NCBI GenBank assembly: GCA_021732545.1
Contig: JAKFUW010000233.1
Coordinates: 1 to 13,938 of the forward strand
Reading direction: 5' to 3'
DNA from: Alphaproteobacteria bacterium
GTDB taxonomy: Bacteria > Pseudomonadota > Alphaproteobacteria > Rickettsiales > UBA3002
DNA length: 13,938 bases
The notes below the pieces were generated by a model. The model had not been told where the DNA came from, searched no databases, and saw nothing but the letters and a program-made list of their open reading frames with translations. Positions within the stretch are counted from its first letter, which is position 1; every line of letters begins with the position of its first letter. A program made the translations under genes and the position numbers. Below, in pieces: positions 6,137 through 13,106 of this stretch.

Positions 6137-7039
6137 ATGATCAAACGACTCAAAACAGCAGGCTATATTATCTATAAAGCGGGCGATAATCTTGTCGATA
6201 ATGACGGGATTGAGCTGGCGGGATATCTGACCTTTTTAAACCTGCTTGCGCTGTTTCCGTTTCTGGTACTCATCGTGGCGACTGCCGGATTTTTAGGCCA
6301 AAGCGGTGCAGGTGCCAGCATCATCGCACTATTGGTTGAGCATCTTCCCAAACAGGCATTGACTTCGATTCAGCCACGCATCGAAGAGATCATGGCAGGC
6401 CCGCCGCAAGGGTTGGTGACGCTGTCTATTTTGGGCGCGATCTGGACATCTTCATCGGCCGTGGAAGGCATGCGTACGGTGCTCAACCGTGCCTATCAGG
6501 TAAGCAACCCACCCACCTATATTTTGCGCCGCTTAATGAGTATTTTGCAATTAATTGTATTTATGATTGTGATGACGGTGGTGATGTCGGTCATCGTGCT
6601 TTACCCCATCATCACCGATCATATTCAGCGCGTGTTTGGTGCGCACTATGTCGAAAAATTTGACGCGCTGTGGAGCGGTTATTTCATGTATTTTGGAGGT
6701 GGCATTTTGTTTTTAGTGGTGGCAAGCCTGTATTATTTTCTGCCCAATATTCGCCAGAGCTTGCTTGCGGTGGTGCCAGGTGCGGCGCTGGTGATTTTAA
6801 TGTGGATTGAAGGAGCAAGTTTTTTCACCTTTTACATCGCCAATGTCGATCAGGTAAATATTATTTATGGGAGTCTGGGCGGTTTCATTGCCACGCTGCT
6901 GTTCTTTTTCATCATGAATATCATCTTCATTTATGGGGCAGAATTCAATAACATGCTGCTGCACGCACTTGGCATGAAAACCATAGAAAAACAGCATGTT
7001 GATGTATCAGATGAGGTCAAACTCGCCGACCGGCACTAG
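6137..7039 (+). CDS. YihY/BrkB-family inner-membrane protein
   Basis: The product is a six-helix membrane protein of the YihY/BrkB family (once misread as RNase BN); its molecular function is not established. From the chosen Met it is 300 residues. The first helix follows the charged N-terminus in LAGYLTFLNLLALFPFLVL, and the family hallmark GSLGGFIATLLFFFIMNIIFIYGAEFN is near the end. Pro- and Gly-rich YYFLPNIR sits before the fifth helix. Upstream in-frame ATGs at 6059, 6101 and 6122 also exist; none has a Shine-Dalgarno sequence. I chose 6137 because family members begin about 25-30 residues before the AGYLTF segment and because it leaves space for the divergent aceB promoter. The stop overlaps the convergent prepilin peptidase gene by 4 nt. 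Confidence 0.88.
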   Translation: MIKRLKTAGYIIYKAGDNLVDNDGIELAGYLTFLNLLALFPFLVLIVATAGFLGQSGAGASIIALLVEHLPKQALTSIQPRIEEIMAGPPQGLVTLSILGAIWTSSSAVEGMRTVLNRAYQVSNPPTYILRRLMSILQLIVFMIVMTVVMSVIVLYPIITDHIQRVFGAHYVEKFDALWSGYFMYFGGGILFLVVASLYYFLPNIRQSLLAVVPGAALVILMWIEGASFFTFYIANVDQVNIIYGSLGGFIATLLFFFIMNIIFIYGAEFNNMLLHALGMKTIEKQHVDVSDEVKLADRH

Positions 7040-7533
7040 GCGCCGCCTAACTTTCCCGTCCACATCACAATCAGCATCGCACCGGCAATGGCAGGGCCGT
7101 AAGGCACCATGGGTTCGCCTAGAGTAAAAAGCCTAGGAATTTTTTTCATGTTCAAAGCACGAAACAAAGGCGGCAGCAAATAACGCGCCATCAGCGTGCC
7201 GATGGTGATCACACCGCCTAGCAACGCGGTATAAATCACCAGCGCCACTGCCGCCTCACTCCACCCGGTATAAAGCCCGAGCACTGCGAGCAATTTGGTG
7301 TCACCGCCACCCATAATCTTGCACGCAAACAACCCAAACCCAGCAGCAAAAAATACGGACGACATGGTGAGTGATGACATCCAATCAAACGCCGCACCTG
7401 AACCTAATATCCATAGCGGAAAGAACGCCATGATCGCGAGATTAAGCCAGTTGGGAATGCGAAAGGAATGGACATCAATCGCAATGACAAGCAATAATAA
7501 TCCCGTGAGAATGATATAGCAACTTTGTTCCAT
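7036..7533 (-). CDS. cpaA: Prepilin peptidase, CpaA-like (A24 family)
   Basis: This is an inner-membrane aspartic protease that trims the leader from type IV prepilins. The 165-residue size and lack of the N-terminal methylase domain with its Cys motif fit the CpaA class, which processes Flp/Tad pilins in Alphaproteobacteria. The two catalytic aspartates are Asp20 (AIDVHSFRIPNW) and Asp78 in the GxGD-type motif MGGGDTKLLA. Five or six hydrophobic helices fill the rest, and VPYGPAIAGA near the C-terminus is typical of the family. No Flp pilin or Tad genes are nearby, so the substrate locus must lie elsewhere if there is one. No clear Shine-Dalgarno sequence precedes the ATG at 7533. The 3' end overlaps brkB by 4 nt, tail to tail. 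Confidence 0.9.
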   Translation of the reverse strand: MEQSCYIILTGLLLLVIAIDVHSFRIPNWLNLAIMAFFPLWILGSGAAFDWMSSLTMSSVFFAAGFGLFACKIMGGGDTKLLAVLGLYTGWSEAAVALVIYTALLGGVITIGTLMARYLLPPLFRALNMKKIPRLFTLGEPMVPYGPAIAGAMLIVMWTGKLGGA

Positions 7534-7574
7534 GATGCCATGCTACATGAAATCATTTTAATCGGCAGAGAAAA

Positions 7575-7619
7575 GTGGATTGCCGCGTCGAGGCGTTGCC
7601 TCTCCTCGCAAAGACGACG
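7575..7619. repeat. Single-arm palindromic element (element D), degenerate copy
   Basis: TGGATTGC, a short hairpin (GAGGC/GCCTC with a 3-nt loop), then CGCAA and GACGACG resemble the third hairpin of element B at 12403-12439 (TGGATTGC ... CGCAATGACG). It lies in the 195-nt gap between the divergent cpaA and mipZ genes. It appears to be a shortened, decayed member of the same family. Confidence 0.55.
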
Positions 7620-7685
7620 CTCAAGGGCAACACTGCCATAAGTTACCACACGTGGGCAAACAACCGCTTTACAGCCATGCTGCTT

Positions 7686-7713
7686 TTGTCTAGGTTATTG
7701 GCTAATCGATAAA
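7686..7713 (+). promoter_or_regulatory. Possible sigma70-type promoter for the mipZ operon
   Basis: TTGTCT (7686-7691) and GATAAA (7708-7713) are separated by 16 nt. Each matches four of six consensus bases. They lie just upstream of mipZ in the only gap before the operon. Confidence 0.35.
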
Positions 7714-7728
7714 AAGTGGGTCAGCGGC

Positions 7729-8697
7729 ATGAGCTTAATCAGTTTATTTGGGGGCAAATCCGGTCAACCGACGAATACACCCGCTCAACCCGCTGAAAAA
7801 AAGCCCCATATTCTGGTGATCGGTAACGAAAAAGGTGGCTCTGGCAAAACCACCACCTCCATGCACATCATGGTCGCGCTGATGCGTTTGGGCTTCAAAC
7901 TTGGCAGTATGGATATCGATGCGCGGCAACGCTCGCTCTCGCGCTATCTCGAAAATCGCCGCACCACCATGACCAAAGAAGATATTTCGCTGCCGATGTC
8001 GCACCATGTCATCATCACCAAAAGCCCCTTTAATGTGCAGCAAGAAGCCGAATCCGATGAGCAGGATCGTTTTTTACAAGGACTCGATCGCCTGAAGATG
8101 TGCGATTTTATTTTAGTCGATAGCCCGGGTAATGACACCTATCTGTCGCGTCTGGCGCATTCCTATGCCGATACCATCATCACGCCGATCAATGACAGTT
8201 TTGTTGATCTTGACGTGTTGGCGACGATTGACGGCAACACCATGCAAATCGTGCGCCCAAGCATCTATAGCGAAATGGTGTGGGAGCAAAAACTCGCGCG
8301 TGCCAAGCGCGATGGCGGATCAATCGAATGGATTGTGATGCGTAATCGTTTAAGTAATCTCGATGCGCGCAACAAGCGCCAGATGAAAAAACTCACCGAA
8401 GATTTATCGCGCCGTATTGGGTTTAAAGTCGCCGCAGGGTTTAGCGAACGCGTGATTTACCGCGAGATGTTTTTGCAAGGCCTCACCGTGCTCGATGTGA
8501 TTGATATGTCGGAGAGCAAAAGCATCAGCCTGTCGCATGTGGCGGCCAAACAAGAGGTGCGCGAATTGCTCAAAACACTTCGCATCCCTGAAGTGGATCG
8601 GCGCATCAATGAGATTCGCAGCAAAGACACGCCTGCCGCTGCGCCAGCACAAGAGCCCGTGGCAGCAGATGCGCCCATTCAAGCTGCACATCCATAA
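7729..8697 (+). CDS. mipZ: Division-site-positioning ATPase MipZ (ParA/MinD superfamily)
   Basis: MipZ forms a gradient from the ParB-bound origins at the cell poles and blocks FtsZ assembly there, so the Z ring forms at mid-cell. The 322-residue product carries the deviant Walker A GNEKGGSGKTT (32-42) with the signature Lys35 and Lys40, and the MipZ-specific DIDARQRSLSRYLENRR (62-78), close to the Caulobacter DLDLRQRT...FFENRR segment. Walker B is FILVDSPGND (127-136). TPINDSFVDLD, RPSIYSEMVWE and ERVIYREMFLQGLT are further MipZ hallmarks. Compared with Caulobacter MipZ it has about 26 extra N-terminal residues, Pro-rich before the ATPase, and a Pro/Ala-rich tail (about 298-322). A membrane J protein follows after 6 nt. 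Confidence 0.96.
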   Translation: MSLISLFGGKSGQPTNTPAQPAEKKPHILVIGNEKGGSGKTTTSMHIMVALMRLGFKLGSMDIDARQRSLSRYLENRRTTMTKEDISLPMSHHVIITKSPFNVQQEAESDEQDRFLQGLDRLKMCDFILVDSPGNDTYLSRLAHSYADTIITPINDSFVDLDVLATIDGNTMQIVRPSIYSEMVWEQKLARAKRDGGSIEWIVMRNRLSNLDARNKRQMKKLTEDLSRRIGFKVAAGFSERVIYREMFLQGLTVLDVIDMSESKSISLSHVAAKQEVRELLKTLRIPEVDRRINEIRSKDTPAAAPAQEPVAADAPIQAAHP

Positions 8698-8703
8698 ATT
8701 TTT

Positions 8704-8967
8704 ATGGGATGGTTTTTACTTTTTATCTTGGTGATGGGCGGATATTGGCTTGGGCAGCGCATGGGAAAAGCGCGCCAATCCGCCACTTACACGCAACCAC
8801 TCACGCGTGAACAAGCGCTGGAAATTTTGGGACTTGACGCAGATCCCACAAAAGATGATATCATCGCCGCCCATCGCGCCCTCATCCAAAAAGTTCACCC
8901 CGATGCAGGCGGCACACAAAGCCTTGCTCAGCTGGTCAATCATGCTAAAGATGTGCTCATTCATTGA
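8704..8967 (+). CDS. Membrane-anchored J-domain protein (Pam18/TIM14-like)
   Basis: This small 87-residue protein has one N-terminal membrane helix (about residues 3-17, WFLLFILVMGGYWLG), a short linker and a C-terminal J domain. The J domain is compact, with helix I EQALEILGL, helix II DDIIAAHRALIQKVHPD and the catalytic HPD loop at 65-67 that stimulates Hsp70 ATPase. The layout (one helix, then a J domain at the very C-terminus) is that of mitochondrial Pam18/TIM14 and its alphaproteobacterial relatives, so it may recruit DnaK to the inner membrane. The partner process is unknown. It starts 6 nt after mipZ and ends 11 nt before the phosphomannomutase gene, so all three are one operon. Confidence 0.88.
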   Translation: MGWFLLFILVMGGYWLGQRMGKARQSATYTQPLTREQALEILGLDADPTKDDIIAAHRALIQKVHPDAGGTQSLAQLVNHAKDVLIH

Positions 8968-8978
8968 TCGGAAACACC

Positions 8979-10379
8979 ATGCCTCACACTGCAACTAACC
9001 CATCATCGCCGCACCATTTTCATCCCTCCATCCTGCGCGAATATGATATTCGTGGAGTGGTGGGTGAAACTCTGTTTGAAGCCGATGCTTATTATGTCGG
9101 GCGCGGTTTTGCTTCTGCACTGATTGACAGTGGGCTTGCGCATCCTTTGGTGGCCGTTGCGCGCGATGGTAGATTAAGTTCACCTGTGCTGCTTGCCGCG
9201 CTCAAAGAGGGATTAAAAATATCGGGTGCAGACGTCATTGATTGCGGCCTTGGCCCCACGCCTTTGCTGTATTTTTCGGTGCATCACCTTAAAGCCGATG
9301 GCGGCATCATGGTCACCGGTTCGCACAACCCACCCTCTCACAATGGCTTTAAAATGATGAAGGGTAAAGCGTCGTTTTTCGGTGCGGATATTCAGGCGCT
9401 CGGCGATGCTGTTCATAAAAATATATTAGCAAGCGGCGCAGGATCGGAATCCGCACAATCGGTGCATGATGATTATACCACGCGCTTGTTGCAAGAAATC
9501 AAATCGCTGCCACCCGTTGCAGCGGCGTGGGATGCAGGCAATGGCGCAGCGGGTGAGATCGTCGAAGCGCTGTGTTCCACGCTGCAAAATCAACATCGCC
9601 TTTTCACCACGATTGACGGCACCTTTCCCAACCATCACCCCGATCCATCGGTGCCTGAAAACTTGGCCGATATAATGGCCTGCGTGACCGCCAACCAGTG
9701 CAAAATCGGCTTGGCATTTGATGGCGATGGCGACCGCTTGGGCGTGGTCGACGATTTAGGCCGGATGGTAGCAAGCGATCATTTGCTGATGCTGCTCGCA
9801 CGCGATGTGTTGGCGCAGCAAAAAGGCACCATCATCGCCGATGTCAAAACCAGCCAATTATTTTTCGATGATGTGGTGGCGCATGGCGGCGACGCATTAA
9901 TGTGGAAAACCGGACACTCGCATATTAAAAGCAAAATGAAAGAAGTGAATGCCCTGTTTGCCGGAGAAGCCAGCGGCCATCTCTTTTTTATGGATCGCTA
10001 TTTCGGATTCGACGATGGCCTCTATGCCGCGATGCGGATGCTGCGAATGGTTGCCACCTCGCCCATTCCTTTAAGCGCCATGGTCGATGCTCTGCCCCGC
10101 CCTTGCAGCACGCCTGAAATACGGATTGCGTGCGCGGATGATCGCAAATTCATCGTGGTCGATGAAATCCGCGACCGATTGTCAGACGCTGGTGCCGATT
10201 TTATCGCGCTCGATGGGGTTCGTGTGAATACACCCCATGGCTGGTGGCTGGTGCGCGCATCCAACACCCAACCCGTGATCAATGCGCGCTGCGAAGCTAC
10301 AAACAAGGCTGACCTTGCATTGTTGATAGAAACGCTGCGCACGCAGTTAGCCAAATCAAACGTTATCCTCGCATTGTAA
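8979..10379 (+). CDS. Phosphomannomutase/phosphoglucomutase
   Basis: This alpha-D-phosphohexomutase interconverts hexose 6- and 1-phosphates through an enzyme phosphoserine, feeding GDP-mannose and UDP-glucose routes for LPS and exopolysaccharide. I chose the ATG at 8979, with GGAAA upstream, over an in-frame TTG at 8964 that overlaps the J gene; this gives 466 residues. Four active-site loops are visible: REYDIRG near the N-terminus, phosphoserine loop TGSHNPPSHNG with Ser115, metal loop DGDGDRLG (248-255), sugar-specificity loop GEASGH (329-334), and the C-terminal phosphate-binding RASNTQPVI. The size and GEASGH loop fit the bifunctional AlgC/ManB type. Which sugar is preferred cannot be told. 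It is the third gene of the mipZ operon. Confidence 0.94.
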   Translation: MPHTATNPSSPHHFHPSILREYDIRGVVGETLFEADAYYVGRGFASALIDSGLAHPLVAVARDGRLSSPVLLAALKEGLKISGADVIDCGLGPTPLLYFSVHHLKADGGIMVTGSHNPPSHNGFKMMKGKASFFGADIQALGDAVHKNILASGAGSESAQSVHDDYTTRLLQEIKSLPPVAAAWDAGNGAAGEIVEALCSTLQNQHRLFTTIDGTFPNHHPDPSVPENLADIMACVTANQCKIGLAFDGDGDRLGVVDDLGRMVASDHLLMLLARDVLAQQKGTIIADVKTSQLFFDDVVAHGGDALMWKTGHSHIKSKMKEVNALFAGEASGHLFFMDRYFGFDDGLYAAMRMLRMVATSPIPLSAMVDALPRPCSTPEIRIACADDRKFIVVDEIRDRLSDAGADFIALDGVRVNTPHGWWLVRASNTQPVINARCEATNKADLALLIETLRTQLAKSNVILAL

Positions 10380-10489
10380 TGCTTTATTTACTTTTATCGA
10401 TTAATTTAGCACTCTGCTTTTAGTATTTTTGTTTTAGTGTGTTTTTATCCTAATGCATTACTTCGTTTTTGTTAGGAGAAACACGATGT

Positions 10490-10566
10490 GTGCCCGTAGC
10501 TCAGCTGGATAGAGCATCCGCCTTCTAAGCGGACGGTCGGGGGTTCGAATCCCTCCGGGCACGCCA
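10490..10566 (+). tRNA. tRNA-Arg (anticodon UCU), CCA encoded
   Basis: The acceptor stem GTGCCCG pairs with CGGGCAC, followed by G and CCA. The D stem is GCTC/GAGC, and the anticodon stem TCCGC/GCGGA encloses the loop CTTCTAA, which gives anticodon TCT (reads AGA/AGG, Arg). The T arm is GGGGG-TTCGAAT-CCCTC, with one mismatched pair in its stem as written. The gene is 77 nt long and no intron is seen. Its 3' end lies 4 nt from the stop of convergent corA, with no room for a separate terminator. Confidence 0.97.
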
Positions 10567-10570
10567 ATCC

Positions 10571-11560
10571 CTATAACCACCGCTTCTTTTTGAAAAAGAA
10601 ATAAGGCACGACCGCTGCCAGCACCATCATCGCAATCGCAAAGGGATAGCCCAACAGCCAACCCAATTCAGGCATAAATTTAAAATTCATTCCATAGATG
10701 CTGGCAACCAACGTGGGCGGTAAGAACACCACGGCAGCCACGGAGAAAATTTTAATGATGGAGCTTTGTTCAATACTGATCAACCCCAAGGTGGCATCGA
10801 GCAAAAAATACACTTTATTGGATTGAAAATTAATATAATCACTCAGCGCATTGATATCTTTGAGCGTGACCGAGACGCGCTCCATTTCATCAGAACTCCA
10901 GCGCGGGCTGATGCCTTGCGAAGCAAAGCTCACCAATCGGTTTAGCGTTAGTAAGCTTTCTTGCGCTTTGGAAAACAGATCACTCTGGATGCCAATCCGT
11001 CGCATCATATCCTCATAATCGGGCTTGGCTTTCAGGCGCGCATCGCGGTCATGAATCGTGGGACGGAAGATTTTATGATTGACGTCATCGAGCTGGTGGC
11101 TGGCATTTTCCAAAATATCAGCCAGCCTTCCAATGATCGTTTCAATCAGCAGCATCAGCACGCCATAACCAGAATTAATGGTACGTTCTTCATCATCGTG
11201 CCTAGCACTTGCCACCCGAAATGAATAGGGATTGGAATAACGCACCGTAATCAATTTTTTCTGACATAAAATAAAACTGATCGCATGGCTTTGCGGTGCA
11301 TCGCTATCGGTATGGGTCATCACCATGGCGCTGGTAAACACCACATTATTTTCAATATACAACCTACTCGACGATTCAATTTCGCGCATCTCATCATAGG
11401 TGGGTACGTTGATGCCTAGAAACTGTTCAACCAATATTTCTTCATCTTTGGTTGGCTCTAATAAATCAAACCACACAATTTTTTCCATCATCATTGGCGG
11501 TGCGCTAAGCGAATGCGCCATCAATGTGCCGTTTTCAATGGTATAGAATGTGATCGCCAT
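10571..11560 (-). CDS. corA: CorA-family magnesium/cobalt transporter
   Basis: CorA forms a pentameric inner-membrane channel for Mg2+ (and Co2+/Ni2+). The 329-residue product has a large soluble N-terminal domain rich in acidic and helical segments. Two C-terminal transmembrane helices follow (about 269-289 and 301-322). The signature YGMNF ends the first helix (GMN at 290-292), and the periplasmic loop holds MPEL as in E. coli CorA. The C-terminus KKKRWL is typical. GAGG lies 4 nt upstream of the start. The gene is single, tail to tail with tRNA-Arg and divergent from the acid phosphatase gene. No Mg-sensing riboswitch is evident in the 98-nt upstream gap. Confidence 0.95.
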   Translation of the reverse strand: MAITFYTIENGTLMAHSLSAPPMMMEKIVWFDLLEPTKDEEILVEQFLGINVPTYDEMREIESSSRLYIENNVVFTSAMVMTHTDSDAPQSHAISFILCQKKLITVRYSNPYSFRVASARHDDEERTINSGYGVLMLLIETIIGRLADILENASHQLDDVNHKIFRPTIHDRDARLKAKPDYEDMMRRIGIQSDLFSKAQESLLTLNRLVSFASQGISPRWSSDEMERVSVTLKDINALSDYINFQSNKVYFLLDATLGLISIEQSSIIKIFSVAAVVFLPPTLVASIYGMNFKFMPELGWLLGYPFAIAMMVLAAVVPYFFFKKKRWL

Positions 11561-11658
11561 GATACCTCGCTTTCAAATGGGCTGCACTTTGTAGATGACA
11601 GAAGATAGGACGTTTATTATGGTGCATTGCATTCGTTAAACCATGGGATGGAGATAAT

Positions 11659-12351
11659 ATGAAACGATTTTTTCTGATCGCGGCCTTGTGCCTGAGCGTT
11701 GCGTGCCAACCGGTTAAAAATTCAGGCCACGCCTATCACTATATCAACCCTGAATCCATTTCACCGACGCTCATTGCGCCGCCGATTGCGGATGGATCGG
11801 ATGCTAAACGCTTTGAGATTGAGCAAATCATCGCGCGCCAAAAGCATTACACCAAAGCGCAGCTTGATGCCGCGCTCAAAACCCATCACCCAGTCACGCC
11901 AGAACTTCTGACCTATGTGATTGGTCGCGATTTTAACCGCGAGCGGTTGCCTTTCACCTATGACTTTTTAGAAGATGTGGTATCGGATTGTTTCGATACA
12001 GTCGAGTTTGCCAAACTCTATTATAAGAATAAGCGCCCCTATCTGATGGACAAACGTGTGAAAGCACTCGTGCCAAATCCCAATACCACCGGTGCGTATC
12101 CGAGCGGCCACACCGCTTGCTCGCGTGTGTGGGCAGAGGTGCTCATCCAATTAGTACCCGAAAAACAAGCCGCCCTTCGCGCCCGCGCCGACGAGATGAG
12201 CCAGCACCGCATGTTACTGGGTGTGCATTATCCCAACGACCTTAAAGGTGGCAAAGAGATGGCGCTGTTGATTGTGGGCGCGCTTTCGCAATCGCAGACA
12301 TATCAAGCCGATTTAGCACGCGCTAAAGCAGAGATTGGGAACAATAACTAA
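11659..12351 (+). CDS. Class A acid phosphatase (PAP2 superfamily), secreted, possible lipoprotein
   Basis: A periplasmic vanadium-haloperoxidase-like phosphatase that would hydrolyse phosphomonoesters. The 230-residue size matches class A bacterial acid phosphatases. The three PAP2 motifs are seen: K119-x6-R126-P127 (KLYYKNKRP), P148-S149-G150-H151 (YPSGHT), and R184-x5-H190-x3-D194 (HRMLLGVHYPND). His151 and His190 are the catalytic pair. The usual Ser before the last Arg is His here. A signal sequence ends in LSVAC at Cys16; as a lipobox it is imperfect, with Ser rather than Leu at -3, so simple export cannot be ruled out. The start is fixed by GGAG 5 nt upstream. The natural substrate is unknown. 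Element B begins 1 nt after its stop. Confidence 0.9.
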   Translation: MKRFFLIAALCLSVACQPVKNSGHAYHYINPESISPTLIAPPIADGSDAKRFEIEQIIARQKHYTKAQLDAALKTHHPVTPELLTYVIGRDFNRERLPFTYDFLEDVVSDCFDTVEFAKLYYKNKRPYLMDKRVKALVPNPNTTGAYPSGHTACSRVWAEVLIQLVPEKQAALRARADEMSQHRMLLGVHYPNDLKGGKEMALLIVGALSQSQTYQADLARAKAEIGNNN

Positions 12352-12352
12352 C

Positions 12353-12439
12353 CGTCATCGCGAGTCTCGCTTGCGAGGCGTGGCGATCCATATTGCGTTA
12401 GATGGATTGCTTCGCGGGATTAACCCGCTCGCAATGACG
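12353..12439. repeat. Three-hairpin palindromic element (element B)
   Basis: The 87-bp element is closed by CGTCAT (12353-12358) and ATGACG (12434-12439). Inside are three hairpins in a cloverleaf-like order: ATCGC/GCGAT with inner CTCGC/GCGAG, ATCCA/TGGAT (12386-12390 with 12403-12407), and ATTGC/GCAAT with inner GCGGG/CCCGC (12414-12418 with 12424-12428). It lies between the phosphatase stop (1 nt away) and the yqhA Shine-Dalgarno. It resembles element C in closing stem and hairpin order. Confidence 0.8.
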
Positions 12440-12458
12440 TCATAAAAAAGGAAAAATA

Positions 12459-12989
12459 ATGGCTCAAAATCAAGTAGAACGAGTGATTGAGCGCGGACTA
12501 TTTGCCAGCCGCTGGCTCATGGCACCGATGTATATTGGCTTAGTCGGCGCGCTGATTATTTTGCTGATTGGTTTCATGCAGGAGCTATTTCATTTCTTTC
12601 TGGCTATACCAAATTTAAATCAAAGCGACTTAATTTTAGGAGTATTGTCGCTGATTGATCTGTCGCTTGCGGGTAATTTGCTGCTGATCGTGATTTTTTC
12701 TGGCTATGAAAATTTTGTATCAAAAATCGATACGTCCGATCAACCCGATCAGCCCGAATGGAAAGGCACGGTCGATTTTGCGAGCTTGAAACTCAAGCTC
12801 ATTGCGTCCATCGTTGCCATCTCTGGTATCCATTTGCTCAAAGTCTTTATGGATGTAAAAAAGGTCGATGAAACGCAAATTTTCTGGATGGTCGTCATTC
12901 ATCTGGTGTTTGTCGCATCGGGCGTGTTGCTGGCACTGATGGATTATATTTCCGTATGCGGGAAGACCAAGAAGGCGGCGAGTAAATAA
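12459..12989 (+). CDS. YqhA family (UPF0114) membrane protein
   Basis: This 176-residue inner-membrane protein belongs to the UPF0114/YqhA family, whose function is not established. Four transmembrane helices are likely: about 21-40, 58-81, 112-130 and 141-160. Family-typical blocks are FASRWLMAPMYIGLV, SLIDLSLAGNLLLIVIFSGYENFV and DFASLKLKLIASIVAISGIHLLKVF. The start is supported by AAGGA about 6 nt upstream. The C-terminus is Lys-rich and should face the cytoplasm. The gene sits alone between palindromic elements B and C, so its mRNA could be ended or protected by them. It has the same direction as the phosphatase gene but the element between them makes a joint operon uncertain. Confidence 0.9.
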   Translation: MAQNQVERVIERGLFASRWLMAPMYIGLVGALIILLIGFMQELFHFFLAIPNLNQSDLILGVLSLIDLSLAGNLLLIVIFSGYENFVSKIDTSDQPDQPEWKGTVDFASLKLKLIASIVAISGIHLLKVFMDVKKVDETQIFWMVVIHLVFVASGVLLALMDYISVCGKTKKAASK

Positions 12990-12994
12990 CCTCT

Positions 12995-13092
12995 CGTCAT
13001 CGCCCGAATCGCATATGCGATTATAGGGCGATCCAGAAAATTAGCGCCCTGGATTCCCCTATAATTTGCTAACGCAAATTCGGGGAATGACG
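12995..13092. repeat. Three-hairpin palindromic element (element C)
   Basis: The 98-bp element is closed by CGTCAT and ATGACG, as in element B. Hairpin 1 pairs ATCGCCC (12999-13005) with GGGCGAT (13026-13032) around a perfect 16-bp palindrome at 13007-13022. Hairpin 2 pairs ATCCAG (13031-13036) with CTGGAT (13049-13054). Hairpin 3 pairs ATTCCCC (13053-13059) with GGGGAAT (13082-13088) and AATTTGC (13063-13069) with GCAAATT (13074-13080), loop TAAC. It lies between the convergent yqhA and agmatinase genes and may end both transcripts. Confidence 0.82.
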
Positions 13093-13106
13093 AAACAGAA
13101 CAGCAT

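Larger units (their letters stand above)
7534..7728. other. Intergenic gap between divergent cpaA and mipZ
   Basis: This 195-nt gap holds the decayed single-arm element D and a candidate mipZ promoter. I see no further gene or RNA. Confidence 0.6.

Noticed and set aside
5818..6177. Plus-strand frame crossing the aceB start and the brkB start region
   Set aside because: It overlaps the N-terminal coding part of aceB in antisense and reads like reverse-strand composition; no ribosome-binding site.
10022..10354. 110-codon minus-strand frame inside the phosphohexomutase gene
   Set aside because: Antisense shadow of a well-conserved coding region.
10408..10439. Possible intrinsic terminator AGCA-CTC-TGCT followed by T-rich sequence after the phosphohexomutase gene
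   Set aside because: The stem is only about 4 bp and the T stretch is broken, too weak to call.
12434..12443. Perfect 10-bp palindrome ATGACGTCAT as an operator for yqhA
   Set aside because: Most of it is the closing end of element B plus four bases, so the symmetry is explained by the element.
12353..13092. Elements B and C as a CRISPR array or a composite transposon around yqhA
   Set aside because: Only two diverged copies, 642 bp apart, with no spacers, no transposase and no clear target-site duplication.
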